Assembly: GCF_004364575.1 (NCBI RefSeq)
Contig: NZ_SOAG01000014.1
Location: forward strand, 20,656-84,655
Direction: 5' to 3'
Source: Myroides indicus
GTDB lineage: Bacteria > Bacteroidota > Bacteroidia > Flavobacteriales > Flavobacteriaceae
Length of the DNA stretch: 64,000 nt
The stretch's first letter is position 1; the number at the start of each line of letters is the position of its first letter. Shown here one piece after another: positions 1-9,422 of the stretch. The translations under genes were made by a program, and so were the position numbers. The notes under the pieces are model-generated. The model had not been told where the DNA came from and made no database searches. It saw only the letters and a program-made list of their open reading frames with translations.

Positions 1-1
1 G

Positions 2-466
2 GCAGATATTTTTGAAAGCGAAACGCTGAGTTGCGAATATTATGAACTAAAGCCTCTGTCTGAATACAGTCAGTATTTTACCGGACCGGAAGGACAGGGA
101 ATAGAATTGTACGAAGGCATGCAGGTTCTTCAAGGACAAACCATTTACGTTTACGCAAGTTCAGACGATAAAGAGTGTACGGATGAGAGTAGTTTTACGA
201 TAGATTACGAAGACTGCCCTATTCCAAGAGGAATTTCACCAAACGGCGACAATCTGAATGATGTCTTTGATTTAACTCCTCACGGAGTAGAAGATATTAA
301 GATTTACAACCGTTGGGGTACAGAGGTTTATTCGCATGGAGCAGGCTATACTACCCAGTGGCATGGGCAGGGTAAAAATGGCAAACAGTTACCTGACGGA
401 ACGTATTACTATGTAATTATCGCTCATGGTAAAACCCGAACAGGTTGGGTGCAGATTAATAAGTAA
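2..466 (+). CDS. Giant T9SS type B surface adhesin, C-terminal part only (cut by window start)
   Basis: The reading frame is open from base 2, so this is the last 154 residues of a larger protein; the internal ATG at 107 is not its start. The final ~80 residues are a gliding-motility-associated C-terminal domain (type B T9SS sorting signal): GISPNGDNLNDVFDLT, then IYNRWGTEVY, LPDGTYYYVI and the terminal GWVQINK. These match the tails of the three complete adhesins at 822, 47911 and 55803 almost residue for residue. By family knowledge the protein is exported across the outer membrane by T9SS and held on or released from the surface. The rest of the domain architecture is outside the window. 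It ends in a terminator hairpin identical to the one after the 47911 gene. Confidence 0.9.
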   Translation, partial: ADIFESETLSCEYYELKPLSEYSQYFTGPEGQGIELYEGMQVLQGQTIYVYASSDDKECTDESSFTIDYEDCPIPRGISPNGDNLNDVFDLTPHGVEDIKIYNRWGTEVYSHGAGYTTQWHGQGKNGKQLPDGTYYYVIIAHGKTRTGWVQINK

Positions 467-491
467 CTTAGTAGTTTTTTGGTTAGATTTG

Positions 492-536
492 GTTATCCCC
501 GGACAAGTATTTTGTAATTTTCTTGCCGGGGATTAA
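492..536 (+). terminator. Terminator hairpin after adhesin tail, copy 1
   Basis: ATCCCCGG (495-502) pairs with CCGGGGAT (526-533), continued inward by CAAG/CTTG around an AT-rich loop. The flanks GTTA and TTAAC extend the stem with one bulge. It starts about 28 bases after the stop codon. The whole segment 461-540 is identical to 54631-54710. There is no long T-run, so it may act mainly as an mRNA 3' end or weak terminator. Confidence 0.65.
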
Positions 537-674
537 CTTATAAATTATTATATGAGGCACACGCATGAGGGAGTTTCATCGGTTAGCTGTATATTTAGTA
601 AAAATAATTTATAACCCTTTACATAAGAAACGCCTCTTATGTATGAGCTATTTCATAACGAGATAAATTAATAT

Positions 675-710
675 AAAAAGGAGCTGTCTTTTTAGATAGC
701 TCCTTTTTAA
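675..710 (+). terminator. Rho-independent terminator-like hairpin
   Basis: AAAAAGGAGCT-GTC pairs with GAT-AGCTCCTTTTT around a TTTTTA loop (one G-U pair). The A-run and T-run make it usable on either strand. The nearest upstream gene already has its own hairpin at 492-536. Confidence 0.6.
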
Positions 711-821
711 TGTTTGATTTTTTAGATAATTAATGATATACTGAGGCTTTTGGTGTTGAAGAAGATTAATATTTGATTCACAAATTCAAAATTAATGCTA
801 TATTGTGAGCAATAAAGATTT

Positions 822-3800
822 ATGAAAAGTTTATTTAAAATTACTAATATGAAAATAAAATTATTCTATAGAATTTTAATCGTATTTTTTATGATAATTA
901 CTTTGAGTTTTTCAAAGAAGTTGACATATGAAAATATATATTTAAATGAGGAGGGAGAAACTGTTAGTATAAATGCCCTTGATTGTAATGAGCCTAAAGA
1001 AATAAAAATATTAAATGTTTTACCAAATAGTGCTGATTTTAGCTGGGAAGATGAGGAGAATACTGAATGGGAATATTATGTACAAGATGCTTGGGAAGTA
1101 GCACCTGTTGGGAGTGGTGTGCTTTCAAAGTCTAAGAGTGTAACAGTGACTCGTACAAGTGGTCTTGGGGGAGTGAATTTTCAGCCCGGTACAGAATATG
1201 ACTTTTATGTGCGAGCTTCTTGTGGAGGGGGAAAGTTTAGCGCTTGGGTTGGACCTTTACGTTTTAAAACCCCTTGTAATGCTATAGCTTTACCTTTTTG
1301 GGAAGGGTTTAATTCAGATTCTACGACTATAGACTGCTGGGAGATTGTAGATAATAATAAAGATTCAACTTCTTCGACAGATAGTAATATATGGAAAATA
1401 ACTACTACAAGTTATGAGGGAACACATGCCATGTATTTTATAGGGAATCAATCTGATAATTCGAAGAGACCTCATGATGATTGGTTGATTTCACCAACAT
1501 TTACTTTAGATGCTACCAAAGTGTATAGACTAAAATATTATTATAGGTTAGATTCTAATTCTTTAACCTCATATGAGTATGAATATGAGGTATTATTATC
1601 TAATTCTGGCATAAGTGTAGATGATTTCACTACAATAGTAGTGCCAAGCAAAAAATACAATCCAGATACCGTATGGACAGAACAAACAGCATTTATTACA
1701 GGTATAAATGGAAACATTAATTTAGCGTGGCATGTAACATCATCCACTCAGTATACTTATATTTACATTGATGCTGTTTCTTTGGAAGAGATAGAATGCC
1801 CTGAACCGATTAATTTAGGAAGTAAATATGAGGAAAAGTCTACATCAACAATCTTTTGGGAAGATGAATTTGGTTCGGATTGGGAATATGTGGTTCAAGA
1901 ATCTGGTAAAGGAGCGCCTGCTGTTTCAGGAACACTTACGACAAATAAGGAAGTAATTGTAACGAAAGATATAAAAGGTAAAAATCTGGAGGAGAATACA
2001 GAATACGAACTTTATGTTCGTACAGATTGTGGAGCTGGAAAATATAGTGAATGGTCTGGTCCTTATGTTTTTAGAACGGGATGTGGAGTTTTTGGAACTC
2101 CTTTTTGGGAGGGCTTTAATGTGGGGCATGATTCTAAGTACTGTTGGACAATTATTGATAGTAATGGAGACTCAACTTCCAAAACAGCGGATATTTGGCA
2201 TTTCGATACGACGAGCTATGAAGGAACGCATTCAGCACGTTTTAATGGAACTTCTTCTGCGGATGTTCCTCATGATGATTGGCTTATTTCTCCAACAATT
2301 GAGTTTGAAAAAGGAAAAACTTATCGTTTGAAGTATCATTATAGAACATCCTCTATAACTACGTATGAGTACGAATTCGAAGTTTTGTTATCCGATTCAG
2401 GAGTGGATGAAGATAGCTTTAAAACTACTATTATTCCTAAGAAGAATTATGAGCCAGAAAGTGTTTGGATAGAACAAACAACTTTTATTGAAGGGGTTGA
2501 GGGTCATATTAACTTGGCGTGGCATGTAACTTCAAATACACAGTATACAACGATATATATAGACAATATCTTTGTAGAAGAAGTAGAGAATTGTCCGGAA
2601 CCTTATAACTTGGGGGTAAAAGATATAGAAACTGATAGTGTCACCATATATTGGACTGATGATATGGGTGGAAGTAACTATGAATATTACATACAAGGGA
2701 CAGGTGGCTCCGAACCATTAGGAAATGGTATATCTACTACTCAAAAAGAGGTAGTGGCTACTAAGGATGGTAAAGGAACGGTTTTGAATCATAATACAAA
2801 TTATGAGTTATATGTACGTACGGATTGTGGTGACGGTACATTTAGTTCTTGGAGCGGCCCTGTTAAATTTACTACGCCTTGTGGAGTGTTTGAAACAACA
2901 TTTTTAGAAAATTTTAATCTAGATTCTCCTACTATGCGCTGTTGGACTGAAGATGATTTGATGGTCTCCAAAGAAATAATAAACACGTATAAAAATGTGT
3001 TCTTTTCATATGATAATTATGAAGGTGATGACAGCCCATTATTAACTAATTTTATTGATAACTTTCTTTTTGCTCAGTCAAGAATAGAATCAAATCTAAT
3101 ATCTCCTCAATTGAAATTAGAAGGAGGTACTTATATGTTAAAATACAACTACATTTCTCCTGTTTCAGTAAAAGCTTTCGGAGTACCATTGAATACTATG
3201 ATGGAGTTAAAATTGTCAGGTACAGATAATACAGGTAAAGCAATTGAAGAAAATATTGTAACAAGGAAATTATATTCAGCTGATTCATGGGAAGAAGAAA
3301 TACTATTTATTACCGGAGTCTCGGGAGAGGTAAATCTGCAATGGCGGGTAACTTCTGATGGGACATATTATGCGATGGGAATAGATAATCTTTCTTTGAA
3401 AGAAGTGAAAACATGTCCGGAACCCTATTTTATTGAACTTACAAACGCTAGTTCTTCTAGTGTTACTGTTCAATGGGAACAGTTTGGAGACATCAAGGAA
3501 TGGGAAGTAATTATTGTAAATTATGGGGAGGATGAAACAGCCTCGCCAATTAAAACTCTAAATGTAACAGGAACACCGCAAACAACTATATCCGGATTAG
3601 ATGCTGGAAAAGCTTATACAATTTATGTTCGTGCTAAATGCAAAGATAATGTCTCGGCTAGTGAGTGGTCATCGTCAATAAATGCGGCTACAGAAGTGAG
3701 TGCTAATAACAATTGTACTGGAGCGTTGAATATTCCTGTGAATTTGGGACCAGATTGTGAAGAGTTTCTTTCTATATCTACATTAGGATCTTTTATGTCT

Positions 3801-6197
3801 TCTTCTGTTCTTCCTGCGTGTTATTCAGATGATGTAGAGGCAGATGTCTGGCTTGAATTCACTGCAAATTCTACGGCTCACCTATTAACTTTTAAAAATA
3901 TTAAAGAACAATCTGAAGGCTCTCTTCCTAGTTTTGATATTGCTGTTTATGGAGTGAATTGTTCAGCCATTAGTACAAGTACTCCGCTTTTCTGCGATTC
4001 AGTTTACCCGTATTCATCAACGGAAAGAATGTTAACAGGATTAATTCCGGGACAAAAATATTTTGTTCGCATTGCATTTCCTAAAGGAAATTATTTGCTT
4101 ACTGTCTGTCTGACCCAATCTGAGTGGGGATATATGGAAGTGAGCGCCAGTGGCGAAAAATATTCGGTAGATGAATTGATTAAAGATGTTTTAATTCAGT
4201 CTAATTGTAATTTGGTGTCTAATGTACGTTATCAAGTCGGAGATGGAAGTCCAGCTACAGCATCGGTAAATACTTTGGGGTATTTCAAAAAAGGAAATAC
4301 AGAGTTTCCGTTTACAGATGGAATTGTACTATCTACAAGTGAAGTAGATTATGTACCTGGTCCATATACACCTAGTGGTAGTTTTAAAGGCGATAATCCT
4401 CATCGTTGGACAGGAGATAAAGATATCAATGACGCAATTAAAAATGCGGGAGGTGGACCAAGAGAAGATAAAAGAGTGACTCAAGTAGAATTCGATTTTA
4501 TACCAATTAAAGATTCTTTAGATTTTGAATACTTGTTTGTTAGTAATAGCTATATTGAAGGTTGTACCTATACCTGTGAGAATGGAGCTTTATTTGCTGC
4601 ATGGTTGATAGATGAAACTACAGGAGAGGGAGTAAATTTGGCAAAGATTAAAGGTACAAATACTCCGATTTCTTTATATACAATTTGGGACTCTAATAAA
4701 ATAATAGGAACAAGTTGTTCTAGTTATCCAGAGTTGTTTTGGAAAAACTATTCTTCAGGAATCTCTCATCCCCTGGATGCGCCATTTAATTTCGCAGGAG
4801 CAACCAAAGCTATGAGCTCAGAAACTGTTTATGTGGTACCGGGACGCAAATATCATATTAAATTAGCAGTGATGGATTTTTGCCCAACTTCATCTCATTC
4901 TTCTGCGGTATTTTTCAACGCAGGAAGTTTTGATTTGGGAACGTTGGATTTAGGAGAAGATTTGTTGATAGAAACTAATACAGCTTTATGTGAAGATGAA
5001 AGTGTTCTGATCCGATCCGGAGTTACTATTTCCGAAGAATTGAATACAAAGATAGAATGGAAAAAAGATGGAGTTATAATTCCAGGTGCAACCGAAGTGG
5101 ATTTAGAGGTAAGAGAAAGTGGCGTATATACTGTTCAGGTTGATTTTGTTGATATAAATTGTCAAAGAGAAGACAGTATTACAATAGAAATGTATCCTCC
5201 TATTTCCGAAAGCGTAAATCAGGCAAAAGATATTATAGTTTGCAGACAAGCTTTGGAAGAAGTTTCTGTTAATCTGATCTCTGTAGAAACGGAAATGTTT
5301 AAAGATGTTGAAAGAAGTGATTATAATACAGAATACTATAAGACAATCGAAGAAGCTGAAGCATCGGAGAATGCAATATCTAATGTAGAAAATTATGCAT
5401 TGGGCAAAGAACCGCAAGCTCAAACACTATATATCCGTGTTGAGAGTATGATAACGGGATGCCATGAGATATTTGAGTTGCATATTCAGCCGGAACAAGG
5501 TGCTATTCCGGATAAACCATCTGATGTTTTAGTTTGTGCAGAATATGTATTCCCTCAAGTAAATGGAACACAATATTATTATATGCAGCCGGGAGGAGAA
5601 GGAAAAGCTTATAAAACGGGAGACGTTTTAGCTGAACCGGGAGAACATACCATTTATCTGTTACAGATAAACAATGAGGAAGGCTGTTATGAAGAAATTG
5701 CTTATAAAGTAAAAATAACAGCACCTGTAGTGGCAGATGTATTTGAAGATAAAACACTAAGCTGTGAGTACTACGAGCTAAAACCACTTTCTGAGTACAA
5801 TCATTATTTTACAGAACCGGGAGGAAATGGCGACGAACTATACCCAGGCAGACAGATTCTCGAAAAACAGACCATTTATGTGTATGCCAGTTCAGAAGGC
5901 GGTTTATGTACGGATGAAAGCAGTTTTACTATCGATTATGAAGATTGTCCGATACCAAGGGGAATCTCTCCCAATAACGATGGTTTAAATGATGTTTTTG
6001 ATCTGACACCTCACGGCGTGGAAAACATAAAAATTTATAATCGATGGGGTACAGAAGTTTATTCGCATGGAGCAGGCTATACTACCCAATGGCACGGACA
6101 AAATAAAAACGGCAAACAACTTCCGGACGGAACGTATTACTACGTAATTCAGGCGCATGGCAAAACGCGTACCGGATGGGTACAGATCAATAAGTAA
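822..6197 (+). CDS. Giant secreted adhesin with FnIII and choice-of-anchor J repeats, T9SS type B sorting domain (1791 aa)
   Basis: A signal peptide starts at Met1 or more likely Met10 (ATG at 849, followed by a hydrophobic stretch). Four fibronectin III domains lie near 54-150, 325-420, 590-685 and 865-955. They alternate with three jelly-roll-like choice-of-anchor J domains near 152-325, 421-590 and 687-862; each starts with a Cys and the first two read PFWEGFN, the third is diverged (TFLENFN). Next come a Cys-containing beta domain (~960-1100), a choice-of-anchor L domain (~1105-1385), an Ig-like domain (~1390-1445), a tail domain, and the type B sorting domain (~1710-1791, ending GWVQINK). 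The likely role is a cell-surface adhesin or gliding-associated filament exported by T9SS. It is the shortest of the three complete paralogues. No PorP/SprF gene follows it, unlike the 55803 gene. The architecture is clear; the ligand is unknown. Confidence 0.9.
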   Translation: MKSLFKITNMKIKLFYRILIVFFMIITLSFSKKLTYENIYLNEEGETVSINALDCNEPKEIKILNVLPNSADFSWEDEENTEWEYYVQDAWEVAPVGSGVLSKSKSVTVTRTSGLGGVNFQPGTEYDFYVRASCGGGKFSAWVGPLRFKTPCNAIALPFWEGFNSDSTTIDCWEIVDNNKDSTSSTDSNIWKITTTSYEGTHAMYFIGNQSDNSKRPHDDWLISPTFTLDATKVYRLKYYYRLDSNSLTSYEYEYEVLLSNSGISVDDFTTIVVPSKKYNPDTVWTEQTAFITGINGNINLAWHVTSSTQYTYIYIDAVSLEEIECPEPINLGSKYEEKSTSTIFWEDEFGSDWEYVVQESGKGAPAVSGTLTTNKEVIVTKDIKGKNLEENTEYELYVRTDCGAGKYSEWSGPYVFRTGCGVFGTPFWEGFNVGHDSKYCWTIIDSNGDSTSKTADIWHFDTTSYEGTHSARFNGTSSADVPHDDWLISPTIEFEKGKTYRLKYHYRTSSITTYEYEFEVLLSDSGVDEDSFKTTIIPKKNYEPESVWIEQTTFIEGVEGHINLAWHVTSNTQYTTIYIDNIFVEEVENCPEPYNLGVKDIETDSVTIYWTDDMGGSNYEYYIQGTGGSEPLGNGISTTQKEVVATKDGKGTVLNHNTNYELYVRTDCGDGTFSSWSGPVKFTTPCGVFETTFLENFNLDSPTMRCWTEDDLMVSKEIINTYKNVFFSYDNYEGDDSPLLTNFIDNFLFAQSRIESNLISPQLKLEGGTYMLKYNYISPVSVKAFGVPLNTMMELKLSGTDNTGKAIEENIVTRKLYSADSWEEEILFITGVSGEVNLQWRVTSDGTYYAMGIDNLSLKEVKTCPEPYFIELTNASSSSVTVQWEQFGDIKEWEVIIVNYGEDETASPIKTLNVTGTPQTTISGLDAGKAYTIYVRAKCKDNVSASEWSSSINAATEVSANNNCTGALNIPVNLGPDCEEFLSISTLGSFMSSSVLPACYSDDVEADVWLEFTANSTAHLLTFKNIKEQSEGSLPSFDIAVYGVNCSAISTSTPLFCDSVYPYSSTERMLTGLIPGQKYFVRIAFPKGNYLLTVCLTQSEWGYMEVSASGEKYSVDELIKDVLIQSNCNLVSNVRYQVGDGSPATASVNTLGYFKKGNTEFPFTDGIVLSTSEVDYVPGPYTPSGSFKGDNPHRWTGDKDINDAIKNAGGGPREDKRVTQVEFDFIPIKDSLDFEYLFVSNSYIEGCTYTCENGALFAAWLIDETTGEGVNLAKIKGTNTPISLYTIWDSNKIIGTSCSSYPELFWKNYSSGISHPLDAPFNFAGATKAMSSETVYVVPGRKYHIKLAVMDFCPTSSHSSAVFFNAGSFDLGTLDLGEDLLIETNTALCEDESVLIRSGVTISEELNTKIEWKKDGVIIPGATEVDLEVRESGVYTVQVDFVDINCQREDSITIEMYPPISESVNQAKDIIVCRQALEEVSVNLISVETEMFKDVERSDYNTEYYKTIEEAEASENAISNVENYALGKEPQAQTLYIRVESMITGCHEIFELHIQPEQGAIPDKPSDVLVCAEYVFPQVNGTQYYYMQPGGEGKAYKTGDVLAEPGEHTIYLLQINNEEGCYEEIAYKVKITAPVVADVFEDKTLSCEYYELKPLSEYNHYFTEPGGNGDELYPGRQILEKQTIYVYASSEGGLCTDESSFTIDYEDCPIPRGISPNNDGLNDVFDLTPHGVENIKIYNRWGTEVYSHGAGYTTQWHGQNKNGKQLPDGTYYYVIQAHGKTRTGWVQINK

Positions 6198-6225
6198 ATT
6201 AGTAGTTTTTTGGTTAGATTTGGTT

Positions 6226-6256
6226 ATCCCCGGACAGAGTACGCTCTGTCGGGGAT
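6226..6256 (+). terminator. Terminator hairpin after adhesin, copy 2 (covarying stem)
   Basis: ATCCCCG and ACAGAG pair with CTCTGT and CGGGGAT around TACG, with one bulged G. The outer CCCCGG/GGGG part and the preceding 30 bases match the hairpins after the other adhesins, but the inner arms are different and still complementary. Confidence 0.65.
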
Positions 6257-6615
6257 TAACTTTTAAGGAGTATACATATAAAATATAAGTTTGATTTACC
6301 TACAGTATGTTTAACCTGCCGGATTTTAAGGATTGGTTTAAAATTAATGAGGCTACAAAGTTTTTTTGTATATTTTAGTATACTTTCCATGAACTAACGT
6401 CTCTTTTGCAAGTTTAAATTAGATGTATGTCAGTAAACTTAAACTCAAAAGATATATTGAACTAGGAATTCAAAGGCTCTTAGGATTAATTGTCATAAAC
6501 TAGACTATTTTGGAGATTTATAAGTAATCAAGAGTTTGTACAAGCTCATCTTACGATATGATTTACTTTTATTTCAGATATTTTTGAATTTCTTTCTGTA
6601 TTTATAATATATCTC
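6257..6615. other. AT-rich intergenic region, no gene recognised
   Basis: The adhesin terminator and the 3' end of the minus-strand OlsF-like gene flank this stretch. A 23-codon ATG frame at 6307 has no supporting features and is not called. No tRNA, repeat or terminator for the convergent minus-strand gene could be identified. Confidence 0.5.
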
Positions 6616-8442
6616 TTACTCACTAGTTTTATTATTTTCTTCCTGAATTTTCCGTTCCAGTTCAGCGGCAAACTCTTCCATTACAGGTTTTACCGTACTT
6701 TCAGGTAAATCGGCTATTTTTATATACATGAGTCCGTCAATAGCATTGTTGAATAACGGATCTACATTAAAAGCAATAACCTTAGCATTTTGCTTGATAT
6801 ATTTTTTAATTAATACAGGCAAGCGCAGTTTACCGGGTTCTACATCTTCTATGATTTTATCAAACTTATTGAGGTCAGACTCGGTTTCATTAAAAATTAA
6901 ATCTTTATCGCTCCCTTTTAAATTAACCTTGTACTCCATTTTTGGAGTTACATATTGAGCAATGTAAGGATCAAAATAGTGCGAACGCATAAACTCAATC
7001 ATCAGTGATTTTGAAAAATCAGAAAACTGATTACTGATGCTCACACCGCCAATAAGGTATTTGTGCTCCGGATGACGAAGCGTAGTATGAACAATTCCTT
7101 TCCACAGTAAAAACAGCGGCATAGGCTTTTGCTGATAACTACTGATAATAAAAGCTCTTCCCATTTCAATAGACTGCGCCATCATGGGATATAATTCGGA
7201 TTCGAAACGAAACAGTTCGTTTAGATAAAACCCGTTAATACCGTGCTTTTTGTAAATTTCAGCTCCTAGTCCCATTCGGTAAGCACCTACTATCAGCTGT
7301 GCATCATTGTCCCACAAAAACATGTGGTGATAATATTTATCGTAGATATCTAAATCCAAAGAGTTGTTTGTACCTTCTCCTACCTCACGAAAAGTAATCT
7401 CGCGCAAACGACCTAGTTCCCGCAAAATCGTATGAATATGTTCTGCTTTACATAAAAATACTTCATAGTTTTTACTTTGAAGTAATCGATAATCCTTTTC
7501 TCTTAATTCTTTAATTTCTTCTAAAATCTTGTCTTTGGAAGATTCCGGAGCTATTTCTTTTACAGCCTTTGGAAATTTAAAATTAAAAGACGGAACTTTT
7601 ATCCTCTTGTGTGCCTCCCCTTCTTTATACGCATTGGACAGAAGATAGGTTTTAAACCTTAAAAAATTTCCATAATCCATTAAATCATAATGTTCATTTT
7701 GTTCTTCAATAGATATGGGTCTTCCTATCCGAATCTTAATTACTCTGTTTTTTTGAGTCAGTAATTCGGATGGTAATTTTGCAGTTCGCAAAGTAGGATT
7801 TATCTGAGATAAAAAATAAAACAACTTGCTGTTTTGTGCGTGAAAATAAATAGGAACTACCGGAACATTGGCTTTTTTTATCAGTTTTATTGCTCCTTCT
7901 TCCCAAGGTTTATCTACCACCAATTGATCATCCTTATAAGTGGAGACTTCTCCGGCGGGAAATATTCCCAAAGGTTTTCCTTCATGCAGATGTCTTAAAG
8001 TATCTTTAATGCCTATCACGCTGGACTTTACATCCTTATTGTTTTCGAAAGGATTTACCGGCATAATATAGGGTTTCAAGGGCTCTATTCTATGCAACAA
8101 AAAATTGGCAATAATTTTAAAATCAGGATCGTGTTCAAGCATTAGCTTTAAAAGCAAAATACCATCTATACCTCCTAACGGGTGATTAGAAATCGTAATA
8201 TAAGGTCCGTTTTTAGGAATTCTCTTTAATTCTTCCGGATCAATTTCAAACTCAATTTGAAATTCTTCTAAAATAGCATTTAGAAAATCTAAATCTTTTA
8301 AGTGCTTATTGCGATCGTAAATTTTATTTAGCGTAGTAATTTTCAATGTTTTCATTAACAACCAACCCGACAATGTACCTAATACGCCGTACTTATTTAC
8401 ATTAATCGCTTTCGCTACTTCCTTAGCTGTTACTAACCCCAT
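6616..8442 (-). CDS. olsF: Bifunctional acyltransferase, OlsF-like (ornithine lipid synthesis)
   Basis: The protein is 608 aa from the ATG at 8442. The N-terminal half is a PlsC-type acyltransferase: SNHPLGGIDG holds the His...Asp catalytic pair (~85-95), followed by FPAGEVSTY and VPVVPIYFHA. The C-terminal half (~330-530) is a GNAT/OlsB-like acyltransferase with RLREITFREVGEG and YHHMFLWD. This fusion is the layout of OlsF of Flavobacterium johnsoniae and Serratia, which adds both acyl chains to ornithine to make phosphate-free membrane lipids. An upstream in-frame ATG at 8466 lies inside a TATATTTG -7 promoter element (8471-8464, minus), so it cannot be the start. The substrate is inferred from the family; a general lysophospholipid acyltransferase is the alternative. 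Confidence 0.8.
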   Translation of the reverse strand: MGLVTAKEVAKAINVNKYGVLGTLSGWLLMKTLKITTLNKIYDRNKHLKDLDFLNAILEEFQIEFEIDPEELKRIPKNGPYITISNHPLGGIDGILLLKLMLEHDPDFKIIANFLLHRIEPLKPYIMPVNPFENNKDVKSSVIGIKDTLRHLHEGKPLGIFPAGEVSTYKDDQLVVDKPWEEGAIKLIKKANVPVVPIYFHAQNSKLFYFLSQINPTLRTAKLPSELLTQKNRVIKIRIGRPISIEEQNEHYDLMDYGNFLRFKTYLLSNAYKEGEAHKRIKVPSFNFKFPKAVKEIAPESSKDKILEEIKELREKDYRLLQSKNYEVFLCKAEHIHTILRELGRLREITFREVGEGTNNSLDLDIYDKYYHHMFLWDNDAQLIVGAYRMGLGAEIYKKHGINGFYLNELFRFESELYPMMAQSIEMGRAFIISSYQQKPMPLFLLWKGIVHTTLRHPEHKYLIGGVSISNQFSDFSKSLMIEFMRSHYFDPYIAQYVTPKMEYKVNLKGSDKDLIFNETESDLNKFDKIIEDVEPGKLRLPVLIKKYIKQNAKVIAFNVDPLFNNAIDGLMYIKIADLPESTVKPVMEEFAAELERKIQEENNKTSE

Positions 8443-8463
8443 CAATAGTCTATTATATAAATA

Positions 8464-8471
8464 CAAATATA
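8464..8471 (-). promoter_or_regulatory. Bacteroidetes -7 promoter element for the olsF-like gene
   Basis: Read on the minus strand this is TATATTTG, a perfect TAnnTTTG. Transcription would begin about 6 bases downstream, leaving a leader of roughly 15 bases before the ATG at 8442. No clear -33 TTG is visible. Confidence 0.45.
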
Positions 8472-8601
8472 CTAAAATCTTTAGGCAAACTATTTTATTT
8501 TACTATTACCTGTTTATTAATAAGGAAAATATTGCTGTAAAACTTTTAAATATCTGATTAAAAATGAAATAATGTTACCTTATTCAATATATATTTTTTC
8601 C

Positions 8602-8609
8602 TATTTTTG
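8602..8609 (+). promoter_or_regulatory. Bacteroidetes -7 promoter element for xth
   Basis: TATTTTTG matches TAnnTTTG and lies 28 bases before the ATG at 8637. The in-frame ATG at 8607 falls within this element, which argues for the later start. The -33 region has no good TTG. Confidence 0.45.
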
Positions 8610-8636
8610 GCTTATTTAAAATATACTTTCAAAACC

Positions 8637-9401
8637 ATGAAAATTATTTCTTACAACGTAAACGGTATAAGAGCGGCAATAAACAAAAGATTTTTAGATT
8701 GGATACAGGAAGAAAATCCCGATATAATCTGTTTACAGGAAATTAAAGCCAAAAAAGAACAAATTCCGGTAGAAGATATAACTGCAGCAGGATATCCGTA
8801 TCAATATTATTTTCCGGCACAAAAAAACGGTTATAGCGGGGTAGCTATTCTTTGCAAAGAAGAACCTAACAAAATAACTTATGGGACAGGAATAGAATAC
8901 ATGGATGCTGAAGGAAGAAACTTAAGGGTTGATTACGACACCTTTTCCGTCATGTCTCTGTACTTGCCATCGGGAACCAACATTGACCGGTTGGGCTTTA
9001 AGTTTCAGTTTATGGATGATTTTCAGACTTATATTTCAAACTTGGTTAAACAACTTCCAAATTTGATTATCTGTGGAGATTTTAATATCTGCCATCAGGC
9101 AATTGATATTCACGATCCGATTAGAAATGCAAAAGTATCTGGTTTTTTACCGGAGGAACGCGCATGGATAGATCAGTTTATAAAAAACGGCTTTATTGAT
9201 AGTTTCAGGATGTTTAACAAAGAGCCTCACAATTATAGCTGGTGGACCTACAGAGCCAATGCGCGCAACAACAACAAAGGGTGGAGAATTGATTACAGTA
9301 TGATCTCTGAAGCTATGTCTGACAGAGTATTATCTGCATCGATATTGCCCGATGTCAAACATTCTGACCACTGCCCGATTGTAGTTGAAATTGCAAAATA
9401 A
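8637..9401 (+). CDS. xth: Exodeoxyribonuclease III
   Basis: This is a 254-aa AP endonuclease/exonuclease III for base excision repair, of the EEP fold. Motifs in order: NVNGIRAA near the N-terminus, LQEIKAK (metal-binding Glu), LYLPSGT, CGDFNICH (catalytic Asp/Asn), RIDYSM, and the terminal SDHCPIVVEI (catalytic His). Starting at 8637 gives the usual N-terminus MKIISYNVNG; the longer frame from 8607 would add ten residues and overlap the promoter. The OmpA lipoprotein gene follows after about 20 bases, so they probably share a transcript. Confidence 0.95.
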   Translation: MKIISYNVNGIRAAINKRFLDWIQEENPDIICLQEIKAKKEQIPVEDITAAGYPYQYYFPAQKNGYSGVAILCKEEPNKITYGTGIEYMDAEGRNLRVDYDTFSVMSLYLPSGTNIDRLGFKFQFMDDFQTYISNLVKQLPNLIICGDFNICHQAIDIHDPIRNAKVSGFLPEERAWIDQFIKNGFIDSFRMFNKEPHNYSWWTYRANARNNNKGWRIDYSMISEAMSDRVLSASILPDVKHSDHCPIVVEIAK

Positions 9402-9422
9402 TTATAAAAAAAACTAATGGTC

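Larger units (their letters stand above)
467..821. other. Intergenic region between two adhesin genes
   Basis: This 355-base stretch holds the adhesin terminator (492-536), an inverted repeat ACATAAGA/TCTTATGT (621-628 and 635-642), and a second strong terminator-like hairpin at 675-708. I see no supported gene. The presence of a second terminator with no gene before it suggests that a gene may have been lost here, or that an unrecognised short transcript ends at 708. Confidence 0.6.

Noticed and set aside
107..466. A complete 119-aa protein starting at ATG 107
   Set aside because: The frame is open from base 2 and the upstream residues match the adhesin tails, so this is an internal Met of a truncated large gene.
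2014..2331. 105-aa plus-strand frame inside the first adhesin
   Set aside because: It overlaps a clear FnIII/anchor-J coding region in another frame and has no recognisable features.
6307..6378. 23-codon frame MFNLPDFKDWF after the second adhesin
   Set aside because: No ribosome-binding sequence, promoter or conserved feature supports it.
8607..8636. Start of xth at ATG 8607
   Set aside because: It lies inside the TATTTTTG promoter element and adds ten residues not typical of exonuclease III.
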